DNA of 43,629 bases from Nitrosomonadales bacterium (GCA_025408405.1 JANYJE010000006.1:1-43629), one strand, 5' to 3'. Counted from the first letter of the stretch, positions 20,029 through 28,383 are shown. Translations and numbers: made by a program. Notes: a model not told the origin generated them from the letters alone.

Positions 20029-22479
20029 TCACTTCTTGCCGGCCTTCCCGGCTGGCTTCCTGCGCACTGCCTTGCGCCTTACGGGTAACGGGACAGCATT
20101 CTCCTTGCGCATCTGCGACAGCTGCATCAATTGCACCATTACAAAATAATTGACCGAATCCTTGGGCACCAAACCCTCGGCATCCGGCACGCCCGCAGGA
20201 ACACCGGTCAGCAGTTCCATGGCCTGATCCACGTTTTCCACCGCGTAGACGCTGAATTTTCCGGCACGCACCGCCTCCACCACATCCTGGCGCAACATCA
20301 GATGCTTGACGTTGGCAGCAGGTATCAGCACGCCCTGCTTGCCGTTGAGGCCACGGGCATTGCACACGTCGAAGAAGCCTTCGATCTTCTCGTTGACCGC
20401 ACCTATCACCTGCACTTGCCCGTACTGATTCACCGAACCTGTCACGGCCAATCCTTGATAAATCGGCAATCCCGACAGGGCCGAAAGCAGCGCACACAGC
20501 TCGGCCAAGGAGGCGCTGTCCCCTTCCACGGAACTATAGGACTGTTCGAACACCAGGCTGGCGTTGAGTGACAGCGGCATGCTATGGGAATAGCGCGAGG
20601 CGAGGAAGGCGGTAAGGATCAACACCCCCTTGGAATGGATAGCACCGCTAAGCGCCACCTCGCGCTCTATATCGATCACATTGCCCTCTCCCAGACGGGT
20701 AGTTGCGGTAATGCGTATGGGGAGCGCAAACACGTAATTGCCCAGGTCGATTGCGCCCAGGCCATTGATCTGGCCATCATGCAAACCCTCGGTATCGATC
20801 AGCACGGTGCCATCCAGAATGTCGTTGAGGTAGGATTTGCGCAGGCGCTCGGCACGGTGAATCTGCGCGGCGATCGCACTTTCCACGTCCGCAACACTCA
20901 CCACCTCATGGCTAGCGATTTCGGCGTAATGGTTGGCCTCTGTCAGCAAATCGGTCAGGCTGCGCACATGGGTGAGCAACTTGGATGCGTTCTCCACCAT
21001 GCGCGCGCTTTGTTCGATCACTCGTGCAACAGCCGAACCGTCAAAGGCGCGCAACGACTTCTTGCGCGCCAGTGTGGCTATCATGCGCGCATACAGCAAG
21101 GTATTTTCCGGATTGCGCTCCACCTCTTCCTCGAAATCAGCCGCCACCTTGAACAGCTCGGCAAACTCCGCATCCAGCTGGTACAGCAGGTAATAAAACA
21201 TGCGCTCACCGAACAACACCACTTTCACGTCGACAGGAATGGGCTGCGGCTGCAAGGTATGGGTACTGACCAGGCCGAAAATCTCGCCCAGGGTCTCGAT
21301 ATTAATTTCGCGCGATAACAGCGCGCGCTTCAACCCCTCCCAGGCATAGGGCTGGCTTAACAGCTTGCCCGCATTGAGTATCAGAAAGCCGCCGTTGGCA
21401 CGATGCAAGGCTCCTGCTTTAATCAGACTGTAATTGGTAAATAGCGTCCCCATGTGGGTGACATGCTCGATACGGCCGAGCAGATTCTGGTAAGTGGGGT
21501 TGTTTTCAAACACTACCGGGGCGCCCAGTGAGGTGCTGTGATCCACCAGCAGATTGACCTGATAACGTTGCAGTGGTGCAGTCGCGACAGTGAAATCATC
21601 GCTGGATTTTCGCTCCCGGAGCTCGCTCACATTCTCGATGATGTCTGCCTGCACGGCACTGAAGAAATCGAGAATCTTGGGCAGGTCTGCATATTGCCCC
21701 CGCAACTCCTCAATCAGGCTCCCGGCTGCCAGCGCAATCGTCTCGCGGTTGTATGCGCGTATTCGAGCCTGGTGTTCGCGTTGCCAGCGGGGAATCTGAT
21801 GGGCAATTTTGCGCAGCTTGTCGTTGTAAATATCGAGTAGCTGGTTAAATCGCTGCTGCTCATCATCAGACAGCTTGTCGAATTCCTCCGGTGTGACAAT
21901 CTGATCATTCTTGTAGGGCGCCAGAGAAAAACCTGTCGGGGTATCAATCAACGCAATGCCTTGCGCAAGCGCTTCATGCCCCAGGTCCTCGAACACTTTG
22001 CCGTGACGCTGCTTGAATTCGTCATTAAGCGCTTCGATATGGCTGCGATATTCCTCACTTTCGAATGCTGCCGGAATCACGCCGCTCAACTCTTCGCAAA
22101 ACTGGCGCATATGCTGCTGGAATCTTGCCCCGCGCCCGGCCGGCAAACTGACCGCAACCGGTTTGTGCGACAGCTCAAAATTATTCAGATAACACCAGTC
22201 TGCCGGCGTCGGCATCGTCGCGGCACGCCCTTCCAGCTCTTTGCATATCAATGCATAACGCCCCGACCCGGCCGGTCCGAGCACGTAGATATTGTAACCC
22301 TCATGGCGCATGCCCATCCCAAACTGGATTGCTTCTGCCGCACTGGCCTGGCCTACGATTTCAGCCAGATCCTCAAGCTCTGCAGAAGTATTAAAGGTCA
22401 GCAGTGCCAAATCACAATGGCTGTACAGAAGATCAGGCGCAAGAGGATTGAGTTTGCTGTGCGTGATTTTTTTCTTCAT
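20029..22479 (-). CDS. Lon-like ATP-dependent protease (LonB/YcbZ type)
   Basis: 816 residues. It belongs to the YcbZ-like family with an N-terminal region, a divergent AAA-type ATPase part and a C-terminal S16 Lon protease domain. The catalytic dyad is visible: Ser655 in EGDSAS and Lys698 in NEKIEGFF, 43 residues apart as in Lon. The N-terminal P-loop-like segment reads GPAGSGRY, with Arg where Walker A has Lys. The central region carries a second ATPase-like element (ANGGFLILNAGKLL). The C-terminal tail is basic (KAVRRKPAGKAGKK). Substrates are unknown. The next minus-strand gene lies 64 bases upstream. Confidence 0.88.
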   Translation of the reverse strand: MKKKITHSKLNPLAPDLLYSHCDLALLTFNTSAELEDLAEIVGQASAAEAIQFGMGMRHEGYNIYVLGPAGSGRYALICKELEGRAATMPTPADWCYLNNFELSHKPVAVSLPAGRGARFQQHMRQFCEELSGVIPAAFESEEYRSHIEALNDEFKQRHGKVFEDLGHEALAQGIALIDTPTGFSLAPYKNDQIVTPEEFDKLSDDEQQRFNQLLDIYNDKLRKIAHQIPRWQREHQARIRAYNRETIALAAGSLIEELRGQYADLPKILDFFSAVQADIIENVSELRERKSSDDFTVATAPLQRYQVNLLVDHSTSLGAPVVFENNPTYQNLLGRIEHVTHMGTLFTNYSLIKAGALHRANGGFLILNAGKLLSQPYAWEGLKRALLSREINIETLGEIFGLVSTHTLQPQPIPVDVKVVLFGERMFYYLLYQLDAEFAELFKVAADFEEEVERNPENTLLYARMIATLARKKSLRAFDGSAVARVIEQSARMVENASKLLTHVRSLTDLLTEANHYAEIASHEVVSVADVESAIAAQIHRAERLRKSYLNDILDGTVLIDTEGLHDGQINGLGAIDLGNYVFALPIRITATTRLGEGNVIDIEREVALSGAIHSKGVLILTAFLASRYSHSMPLSLNASLVFEQSYSSVEGDSASLAELCALLSALSGLPIYQGLAVTGSVNQYGQVQVIGAVNEKIEGFFDVCNARGLNGKQGVLIPAANVKHLMLRQDVVEAVRAGKFSVYAVENVDQAMELLTGVPAGVPDAEGLVPKDSVNYFVMVQLMQLSQMRKENAVPLPVRRKAVRRKPAGKAGKK

Positions 22480-22543
22480 AAACTTGCCACTCTTTTTAGA
22501 TCACGAATTGCATGCAGGCAGGCGCCATGTAGCATTCCCAAAG

Positions 22544-23200
22544 TTAAACTTTATCATGAGGTATAGAATCGGCGCTTGGCGGCACCGCAGCCTTTTCCCC
22601 TTCGTTGACATTTTCTCCCTCTTTGACAAGAGCTACTCTAAGCTCTTCAAACCTGGCATGTAAATCGTTTGCATCACCATAATCGAGAAACTTTTCATAG
22701 CGCGCATGAGCTCCCCTCAGTTGGCGCGCATGCTTGATCGGACAGAAATATTGCTCGGTGCGCGCAAGAATCTCGCGCCCATAAGCCATCAGCCCGTTAC
22801 CATATGAACAATACAGGCAGTCGAATTTCTCAATCCAGTTGAGATAAGCAAGGTGGCGCATATCGAAAGAAATGTAATCGGCGCGCCGTACACGGGGAAT
22901 CCGATAAATCGGAAAGCAGGTCAACTGGTAAATCATGAGGCACAAATCGAAAAAAACAATCGGGACGATCATGCCGTAAATAACCGGCGCAGTGAGATAG
23001 TTCTGCGGGCGCACCGTCATAAACCAGCGAAACACGCCCAGCTTCAGGCGGCGATGCATGTCCCTGATACCGGATTCAAACTCGACGCGCCTGCCCATGA
23101 TCTTGTAAAGCCATCGACTCTGTTTCTCAAGCAACTCAGCGCGCAACTCATCTTCGAGCGCATTTATCTGTTCGAGAATCTGACGTATTCTGTCATTCAT
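22544..23200 (-). CDS. Hypothetical membrane protein with CxxC...CPxKH motif
   Basis: 218 residues from ATG 23200, chosen because AGGG stands 11 bases upstream; a longer frame to 23281 lacks such a site. Layout: an N-terminal coiled-coil helix (about 1-35), a hydrophobic hairpin (about 70-98), a soluble domain with Cys128-x2-Cys131, Cys153 and His157 in a dense block (DCLYCSYGNG ... EQYFCPIKHA), and an acidic tail. The four residues could bind a metal or form a redox centre; this is inference. I believe I have seen similar uncharacterised proteins in other proteobacteria, but I cannot name a family. No operon partner other than the lon-like gene downstream. Confidence 0.65.
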   Translation of the reverse strand: MNDRIRQILEQINALEDELRAELLEKQSRWLYKIMGRRVEFESGIRDMHRRLKLGVFRWFMTVRPQNYLTAPVIYGMIVPIVFFDLCLMIYQLTCFPIYRIPRVRRADYISFDMRHLAYLNWIEKFDCLYCSYGNGLMAYGREILARTEQYFCPIKHARQLRGAHARYEKFLDYGDANDLHARFEELRVALVKEGENVNEGEKAAVPPSADSIPHDKV

Positions 23201-23303
23201 AGCGCGCCCTATTTCTGCCATCAAGTCGGCATATTGAAGTATATGCGCATTCTTCCACATGTTCAGCGCTACACTCGCCACCAGACCCGCATTTAAAATT
23301 AGC

Positions 23304-23331
23304 TTGCATTCTCGATGGTTCTCTCTATAAT
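23304..23331 (+). promoter_or_regulatory. Promoter of the DEAD-box helicase gene
   Basis: TTGCAT (23304-23309) and a perfect TATAAT (23326-23331) separated by 16 bases, one of the best sigma-70 matches in the window. The predicted start near 23338 leaves a leader of about 210 bases before the helicase start codon. Confidence 0.7.
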
Positions 23332-23339
23332 GCGTCGCT

Positions 23340-23360
23340 TGCTGTGATGTACATGCAGCA
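23340..23360 (+). promoter_or_regulatory. Cold-box-like hairpin at the start of the helicase leader
   Basis: At the predicted 5' end of the transcript, a 5-bp stem TGCTG/CAGCA (23340-23344 and 23356-23360) holds an 11-base loop TGATGTACATG. The loop matches 8 of 11 positions of the E. coli cold-shock cold box TGACGTACAGA, which also lies at the start of long csp leaders. Suggestive only. Confidence 0.3.
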
Positions 23361-23549
23361 GTGGTTCATCGTTTCCTGACCCCTCAGCGTCCAGATTCAA
23401 GTCATACAGACTTCAAATCATCAAGACGCGTCTTGTTTTACCGGTTAGCGACGATGTTTTTGCGCCGGTAGAGCTAAAAATACTCCTACTGAATTTTTTG
23501 TGTGGCCATGTGCCGCGCATGCGCTATTACTTAAACGTAAGGAATTATT

Positions 23550-25166
23550 TTGTCTATTAAAAACACAGCTGCACCCATTGAAGTGACTGGCGAAAATACA
23601 GCCGCCGCTATTGAAGTTATAACTTTTACCAGCCTGGGCCTGAATCCGTCCATCCTCAAGGCCATTGAAGAATCCGGCTACACCATACCTACCCCCATTC
23701 AGGCAGAAGCCATTCCTACCGTAATGGCGGGACATGATCTGATGGCATCGGCACAAACCGGAACCGGCAAAACCGCCGCGTTCATTCTGCCAGCCCTGCA
23801 TCGCATCGCCGAGCCTTCTGCCGTTCGCAGCAAGGGCCCGCGCGTACTGGTACTGACCCCTACCCGTGAACTGGCGCAACAGGTTTCTGATGCTGCCACC
23901 AAATACGGCAAGAACATGCGCGTCAAGGTGGTAAGCATTCTCGGCGGCATGCCTTATCCGCTGCAAAACAAACTGCTGTCCAGTCCGGTAGACATCCTGG
24001 TGGCCACTCCTGGCCGTCTGATTGACCATATCGAACGCGGCCGTATTGATTTTTCGCGCCTTGAAATACTGATCATGGACGAAGCCGACCGCATGCTGGA
24101 CATGGGCTTTATCGACGATGTGGAGCGCATCGCTGCCGCCACCCCGGCGACACGCCAGACCCTGCTGTTCTCCGCCACACTGGATGGCATGATCGGCAAC
24201 CTGGCAAGCCGCCTGTTGAAGACTCCGAAACGCATCAGCGTTGCCGCATCCACGGCTCGCCATGAAAACATTGAGCAGAAACTGATGTACGTCGACGATA
24301 TGGCACACAAGAATCGCCTGCTCGATCATATTCTGCGCGACACAGCGCTGAATCAGGCTATCGTGTTCACCGCCACCAAGCGCGATGCAGACTCCCTGGC
24401 TGACAGCCTGTCGGCGCAAGGTCACTCTGCAGCGGCCTTGCACGGCGACATGAATCAACGCGAACGTAACCGCACCCTGGTCAATCTGCGCCGCGGCCAG
24501 GTTCGCGTACTGGTTGCCACCGACGTTGCCGCTCGCGGTATTGACGTAGCCGGCATCTCGCACGTGATCAACTTCGACCTGCCCAAAGCTGCCGAAGACT
24601 ACGTGCACCGCATTGGCCGTACCGGCCGCGGCGGCGCTACCGGCATCTCCGTATCGTTCGCATCTAACCGCGACGCACTGAATCTGAAGAAGATCGAGCA
24701 GTACACAGGCCAACGTATCGAAGCACATACCGTGGCCGGATTGGAACCCAAGTTCAAGCCGCGCCCGGCACCAAGCGGCCGTGGCAACGGCGCACCGCGT
24801 CACCATGCTCCGGAGAGTCGTCATGGTTTCCCGCGTGATAGTCGCGGCGGCCAGGCTCATCGTGAAGGACAATCGCACAATCGTTTTGGCGCGAACACCG
24901 ATTCGCGCCATAGCAATGGCAACCGTGCCGACACAGGCGCCCCTCGTACAGGCTTTAACTCGGGCGCACCACGCACGGGGGCAGGTGCTCCTCCTCGCTC
25001 AGGCGGCTTTAATTCGGGCGCACCGCGCACAGGCGCAGGCAACCCGCGCAGCGGTGGCTTTAACTCAGGCGCACCACGCACAGGCGCAGGTGAAGGCGCA
25101 CCGCGTCGTCCGGCCAGCGGATTTTCACAGGGCCGTGGCGGCAACACCAATGGTAACAAGTGGTAA
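23550..25166 (+). CDS. DEAD-box ATP-dependent RNA helicase, RhlE type
   Basis: 538 residues from a TTG start; AAGGA seven bases upstream (23540-23544) decides it. Motifs in order: Q motif (FTSLGLNPSIL with TPIQ), I (AQTGTGKTAAF), Ia (PTREL), GG, Ib (TPGR), II (DEAD), III (SAT), IV (IVFTAT), V (ATDVAARGID) and VI (HRIGRTGRGG). After about residue 390 comes a low-complexity basic tail rich in Gly, Arg, Ser and Asn, with tandem repeats. Such helicases unwind structured RNA in ribosome assembly and cold adaptation. The gene has its own promoter, long leader and terminator, so it is monocistronic. The exact subgroup (RhlE versus CsdA/RhlB) rests on the core and the RGG-like tail. Confidence 0.93.
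   Translation: MSIKNTAAPIEVTGENTAAAIEVITFTSLGLNPSILKAIEESGYTIPTPIQAEAIPTVMAGHDLMASAQTGTGKTAAFILPALHRIAEPSAVRSKGPRVLVLTPTRELAQQVSDAATKYGKNMRVKVVSILGGMPYPLQNKLLSSPVDILVATPGRLIDHIERGRIDFSRLEILIMDEADRMLDMGFIDDVERIAAATPATRQTLLFSATLDGMIGNLASRLLKTPKRISVAASTARHENIEQKLMYVDDMAHKNRLLDHILRDTALNQAIVFTATKRDADSLADSLSAQGHSAAALHGDMNQRERNRTLVNLRRGQVRVLVATDVAARGIDVAGISHVINFDLPKAAEDYVHRIGRTGRGGATGISVSFASNRDALNLKKIEQYTGQRIEAHTVAGLEPKFKPRPAPSGRGNGAPRHHAPESRHGFPRDSRGGQAHREGQSHNRFGANTDSRHSNGNRADTGAPRTGFNSGAPRTGAGAPPRSGGFNSGAPRTGAGNPRSGGFNSGAPRTGAGEGAPRRPASGFSQGRGGNTNGNKW
24951..25091 (+). repeat. Tandem coding repeat in the helicase tail
   Basis: Units starting GFNSGAPRTGAG begin at 24951, 25005 and 25056 (54 and 51 bases apart), the third being incomplete. 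Each pair is separated by a short P/R/S/G linker. Such repeats can vary in number between strains. Confidence 0.85.
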
Positions 25167-25228
25167 AAGGCAGCAGAATATGAGCCGGTCATAGCTTCCT
25201 GACTCAGCTCATATTGGTACGCATCCAA

Positions 25229-25263
25229 CAGAAAGGCACGCTCAGGCGTGCCTTTCTGTTTTT
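25229..25263 (+). terminator. Rho-independent terminator of the helicase gene
   Basis: A perfect 13-bp stem (25229-25241 with 25246-25258), loop TCAG, followed by TTTTT. It lies about 65 bases after the helicase stop. Confidence 0.92.
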
Positions 25264-25348
25264 GCATTATTGACGCGCTAATCTGGTATTTTTAAATTAC
25301 TGATCCCTGATCATTCGTGCTGAATAGGCGCAGTGCACTATCTCAAAA

Positions 25349-26380
25349 TTAATTCCACACTGGCCGGCCCTCTGGGCTTTTAATTTCAAGCCAGGAGGTG
25401 CGAACCTGAGACATCACAGATCGTGGCAGCACCACATAGTCCAGATACACAGCCGACAGTTCGCCCGTGCGGTAAGCCCAGTCAAAAAACTTAAGCACTT
25501 CCTTGGCATGTGCTGCATCGCTCGCATCCTTCGGCACCAGGATGAAGGTAGTTGCGGCAATTGGCCAGCTCTGTTCACCCGGAGCATTGGTCAGCACCTG
25601 GTAAAAGCCACTGGCGGCATCCCATTGCGCGCCCGCAGCCGCTGCACGCGTACTGGCTTCGTTCGGTTTTACAAAAAATCCATCATGGTTTTTCAGTTGT
25701 ACATAATCCAGTTGATGCTGCATGGCAAAAGCATATTCCACATAGCCTATGGCACCTGGCATTTCCTTGACCTTGGCCGATACCCCCGCGTTACCCTTAG
25801 CCCCTTGTCCCACTGCCCATTTCACGGTTAAACCTTCCCCCATGCTGGCTTTCCAATCAGCACTGACCTTGGACAGATAGTTGGTGAAGTTGAAAGTCGT
25901 GCCGGATTTGTCTTCGCGATACACCACGCTGATCGGCAGATCAGGCAAATGCAGCATAGGGTTCAGCATACTCAGCTGAGGATCATTCCATTTGCTTATC
26001 TTGCCCAAATAGATTGCTGCCAGCGTGGGGCCATCGAGCTTCATCTGTGCCAGAAACACCCCGGGCAGGTTGATCACAGGGGTCACCGCCCCCATCAGCA
26101 TGGGGAACTGTAGCAATCCTTTTGTGTTTAGCTCTTCAGTCTTCAACGGCATGTCTGAAGCGCCAAAATCGACCCCCTTCGCATCAATGAGCCTGATCCC
26201 CTCGCCGGAGCCCACGCCCATGTAATACACATTGCCTGTCTTGCGCACGGTGTAATTCTCCGCCCACTTCTGGTATACCGGCGCAGGGAAAGTAGCTCCC
26301 GCTCCATGAATATCATCCGCAAAGGCAGACGGAATCATGACTAGCAACAGAAGAAAATACTTGGGTAAAGAATGAAACAT
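25349..26380 (-). CDS. PstS-like phosphate-binding protein
   Basis: 343 residues. A signal peptide ends AFA before DDIHGAGATFPAP, the classic PstS start. Further family motifs: GSGEGIRLI, DFGASDMPL, YLGKISKWNDP, and VVYREDKSGTTFNFTNYL, which include the phosphate-contacting residues. GGAGG four bases before the ATG gives a strong ribosome-binding site. PstS delivers phosphate to the PstCAB importer, but no pstC, pstA, pstB or phoU is in the window. The gene stands alone behind an apparent cyclic-di-GMP riboswitch. It may therefore serve another purpose (surface binding, adhesion or phosphate sensing); this is inference. Confidence 0.88.
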   Translation of the reverse strand: MFHSLPKYFLLLLVMIPSAFADDIHGAGATFPAPVYQKWAENYTVRKTGNVYYMGVGSGEGIRLIDAKGVDFGASDMPLKTEELNTKGLLQFPMLMGAVTPVINLPGVFLAQMKLDGPTLAAIYLGKISKWNDPQLSMLNPMLHLPDLPISVVYREDKSGTTFNFTNYLSKVSADWKASMGEGLTVKWAVGQGAKGNAGVSAKVKEMPGAIGYVEYAFAMQHQLDYVQLKNHDGFFVKPNEASTRAAAAGAQWDAASGFYQVLTNAPGEQSWPIAATTFILVPKDASDAAHAKEVLKFFDWAYRTGELSAVYLDYVVLPRSVMSQVRTSWLEIKSPEGRPVWN

Positions 26381-26507
26381 GCCGCCTCCAAAAAATTATA
26401 GGATGTACATAACTCGCTGCTAACCGGGTAAAAGGCAGCAAAGTCAGGGGCAGGATGAGAAGAGGGGGAGATTCAGATAGCCGCAAAAAACAAGAAAAGC
26501 ATGTGGC

Positions 26508-26597
26508 TAACCGGCAATCCCGCTGTCATAGATCCCGTGGGGGACTCCTTAGACCGGTAACTTTGCGCCCCTACCTTTCGATATAGGTTTGCCTTTA
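26508..26597 (-). promoter_or_regulatory. Cyclic-di-GMP-I (GEMM-I) riboswitch
   Basis: Reading the minus strand, the region shows the conserved GEMM-I elements in order: AAAGGCAAACC (26586-26596), a GAAA tetraloop closing the first hairpin, GGGGCGCAAAG (the usual GGGACGCAAAG with one change), then CCGGTCTAAGG, then GACAGCGGGATTGCCGG. P1 pairs GGCAA (26589-26593) with TTGCC (26513-26517). The other arm can pair GTTA+CCG with CGG...TGAC. A possible -10 GATAAT lies just upstream (26613-26618). The aptamer ends about 130 bases before the PstS-like start codon on the same strand. A U-rich stretch follows the aptamer, but I could not settle whether it is a terminator, so on/off sense is unknown. 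Confidence 0.83.
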
Positions 26598-26667
26598 CAA
26601 AATAAGCGAGTCATTATCCCAGAATGCGCTGGTGTAGTATGAATTTTTTGTTACATTTCACGGCAAT

Positions 26668-26695
26668 AAAAAAGACACGAATCCGTGCCTTTTTT
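26668..26695 (-). terminator. Terminator downstream of the glycine-zipper genes
   Basis: Arms 26668-26679 and 2684-type partner 26684-26695 form a stem with CACG/CGTG core, one A-C mismatch, outer A/T runs and a 4-base loop. It lies 32 bases after the stop of the gene at 26727 and separates it from the riboswitch transcript. Confidence 0.75.
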
Positions 26696-26726
26696 ATTCA
26701 TCATCGTTTGCACCGTGGCTCGATAA

Positions 26727-27077
26727 TTAGTCGTCCTCTGCATCGTCACGCCTGTCATGCCCGCGGTGACGGCCATTGTCGTGACGCTCATATCCGTCAT
26801 TATCCTCTCGACGCGAGTCGCGATCCTCTCGACGTGGTTCGCTATCCTCGCGACGAGATTCGCGACGCCCTTCATTGTTTCCACCAATCGTGGCACCGGT
26901 AGCCCCGCCGATTGCTCCACCGATAATGGCGCCATTGCGGCCGCCAATTTCAGATCCGATCGCGGCACCTGCTCCACCGCCAATAGCACCGCCCAGCGCA
27001 TCATCACGCAGGCGACCATCAGCCGTGCAGGCGGATAGCAACAACAAGCTCAACCATACTAAATTTTTCATTTTCAT
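26727..27077 (-). CDS. Glycine-zipper lipoprotein with charged tail
   Basis: 116 residues. The lipobox LLSAC makes this a probable lipoprotein. A glycine-zipper region of about 45 residues follows (GGAIGGGAGAAIGSEIGG and the like), of the type found in outer-membrane proteins such as SlyB and in YMGG domains. The C-terminal 50 residues are hydrophilic, with RRED/SRRED repeats and a His/Asp-rich end. It lies 3 bases after a paralogous gene, so the two form an operon. Function is not known. Confidence 0.75.
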   Translation of the reverse strand: MKMKNLVWLSLLLLSACTADGRLRDDALGGAIGGGAGAAIGSEIGGRNGAIIGGAIGGATGATIGGNNEGRRESRREDSEPRREDRDSRREDNDGYERHDNGRHRGHDRRDDAEDD

Positions 27078-27080
27078 CCC

Positions 27081-27404
27081 TTAATCGTCATGTTCGTGAT
27101 TATGCTTGTGCTGCCCCAGGTGACGCCCATTGTCATGAGGTTCATGCTCGTCATCATCTTCACGTTGACGTGTCTGCACGGGTGCAGGAGCCGGCTGCGA
27201 GTTCTTCTGGGCACCGATTGCCGCACCCGTTCCCCCACCTATGGCGGCGCCGATAATGGCACCGTTGCGGCCGCCAATTTGAGCGCCTATTGCTGCACCC
27301 GCGCCTCCTCCTACCGCCCCGCCCAGCACTGCACCGCCATCGATAGCTGAGGCAGCGGTGCTCACCGCCAGCAAAGCCAGCGCCGGCAAGATTACATTTC
27401 TCAT
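27081..27404 (-). CDS. Glycine-zipper exported protein (paralogue of the next gene)
   Basis: 107 residues. A normal signal peptide (LALLAVSTAASA) replaces the lipobox of its neighbour. The glycine-zipper block (GGAVGGGAGAAIGAQIGG) is nearly the same as in the downstream protein, which indicates tandem duplication. The tail differs: it is rich in Glu, Asp and His (DNGRHLGQHKHNHEHDD) and might bind metal ions. Both proteins share the DNGRH motif in the tail. Upstream gap to the divergent map gene is 169 bases. Confidence 0.75.
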   Translation of the reverse strand: MRNVILPALALLAVSTAASAIDGGAVLGGAVGGGAGAAIGAQIGGRNGAIIGAAIGGGTGAAIGAQKNSQPAPAPVQTRQREDDDEHEPHDNGRHLGQHKHNHEHDD

Positions 27405-27573
27405 TGCACTTCTCCTATCCGGTTAAGCCGATCAAAACCAAAGTGAAACAAACGGCATGAGCCGCATTTTAGTTCCACAAGGCGTGAACAGCAATAAAAA
27501 CATCCCACCTGCACGGTTGTTATTGTGGCCGCTATCTACTATCCTTGCGATCACTTTTTTAAATTAGAAAATC

Positions 27574-28368
27574 ATGCCTGTCAGCATCAAAACCCCCGAA
27601 GAAATCGAAAAAATGCGTATTGCCGGCCGTCTGGCCGGAGAAGTGCTGGATTACATCACACCATTTGTAAAACCCGGTGTGACTACCGATGAGCTGGACA
27701 AGCTCTGCCACGACTACATGGTCAATGTGCAGGGTTGCGTTCCTGCCCCGCTGAATTACGCACCGCACGGGCATGCGCCTTATCCGAAATCTATCTGCAC
27801 CTCGATTAACCATCAGGTATGCCACGGTGTGCCCAGCGACAAGAAGCTCAAAAACGGTGACATCGTCAATCTCGACATCACCACCATCAAAGACCGTTAC
27901 CACGGAGACACCAGTCGCATGTTTTATGTCGGAGAGCCTTCGATTCAGGCCAGACGCCTGTGCGAAACCAGCTACGAGGCCATGTGGCATGGCATACGCG
28001 CGGTCAGGCAAGGCAGCTATCTGGGCGACATCGGCCATGCCATCCAGAGTTATGTTGAAGGCATGGGCTATAGCGTGGTGCGCGAATTCTGCGGCCACGG
28101 CATAGGCAGCGTGTTTCATGAAGATCCGCAGGTATTGCACTATGGCAAGCCAAAATCCGGCCTGAAACTGGAAGCGGGAATGATCTTCACCATAGAGCCG
28201 ATGATTAACGCGGGCAAGGCCGGCATCAAACAATTGGGGGATGGCTGGACCATAGTCACCAAGGATCACAGCCTGTCAGCGCAATGGGAACACACTATTC
28301 TGGTGACAGAAACAGGTTTTGAAGTGCTCACGCTATCAGCCGGATCGCCGCCGATTCCTGCAGCCTAA
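27574..28368 (+). CDS. map: Methionine aminopeptidase type I
   Basis: 264 residues, the same length as E. coli Map. It removes the N-terminal methionine from nascent proteins. Metal ligands are in their usual settings: Asp in NLDITT, Asp in HGDTSRMF, His in CGHGIGSVFHEDP, Glu in FTIEPMIN and Glu in QWEHT. The ATG at 27574 is the natural start (MPVSIKTPEEIEKMRIAGR). glnD follows after 15 bases, an arrangement shared with many proteobacteria. Confidence 0.97.
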   Translation: MPVSIKTPEEIEKMRIAGRLAGEVLDYITPFVKPGVTTDELDKLCHDYMVNVQGCVPAPLNYAPHGHAPYPKSICTSINHQVCHGVPSDKKLKNGDIVNLDITTIKDRYHGDTSRMFYVGEPSIQARRLCETSYEAMWHGIRAVRQGSYLGDIGHAIQSYVEGMGYSVVREFCGHGIGSVFHEDPQVLHYGKPKSGLKLEAGMIFTIEPMINAGKAGIKQLGDGWTIVTKDHSLSAQWEHTILVTETGFEVLTLSAGSPPIPAA

Positions 28369-28383
28369 TTTCTGAAACAGGCA

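Noticed and set aside
23445-24911. 488-codon frame antisense to the DEAD-box helicase gene
   Set aside because: It is the mirror frame of a strongly coding gene with every helicase motif; its own protein is Gln/His/Arg-rich with no domain.
26523-26540. CTGTCATAGAT, resembling half of a Pho box, upstream of the PstS-like gene
   Set aside because: It points away from the gene on the opposite strand, the second half-site is absent, and the bases are fully accounted for by the 3' part of the riboswitch.
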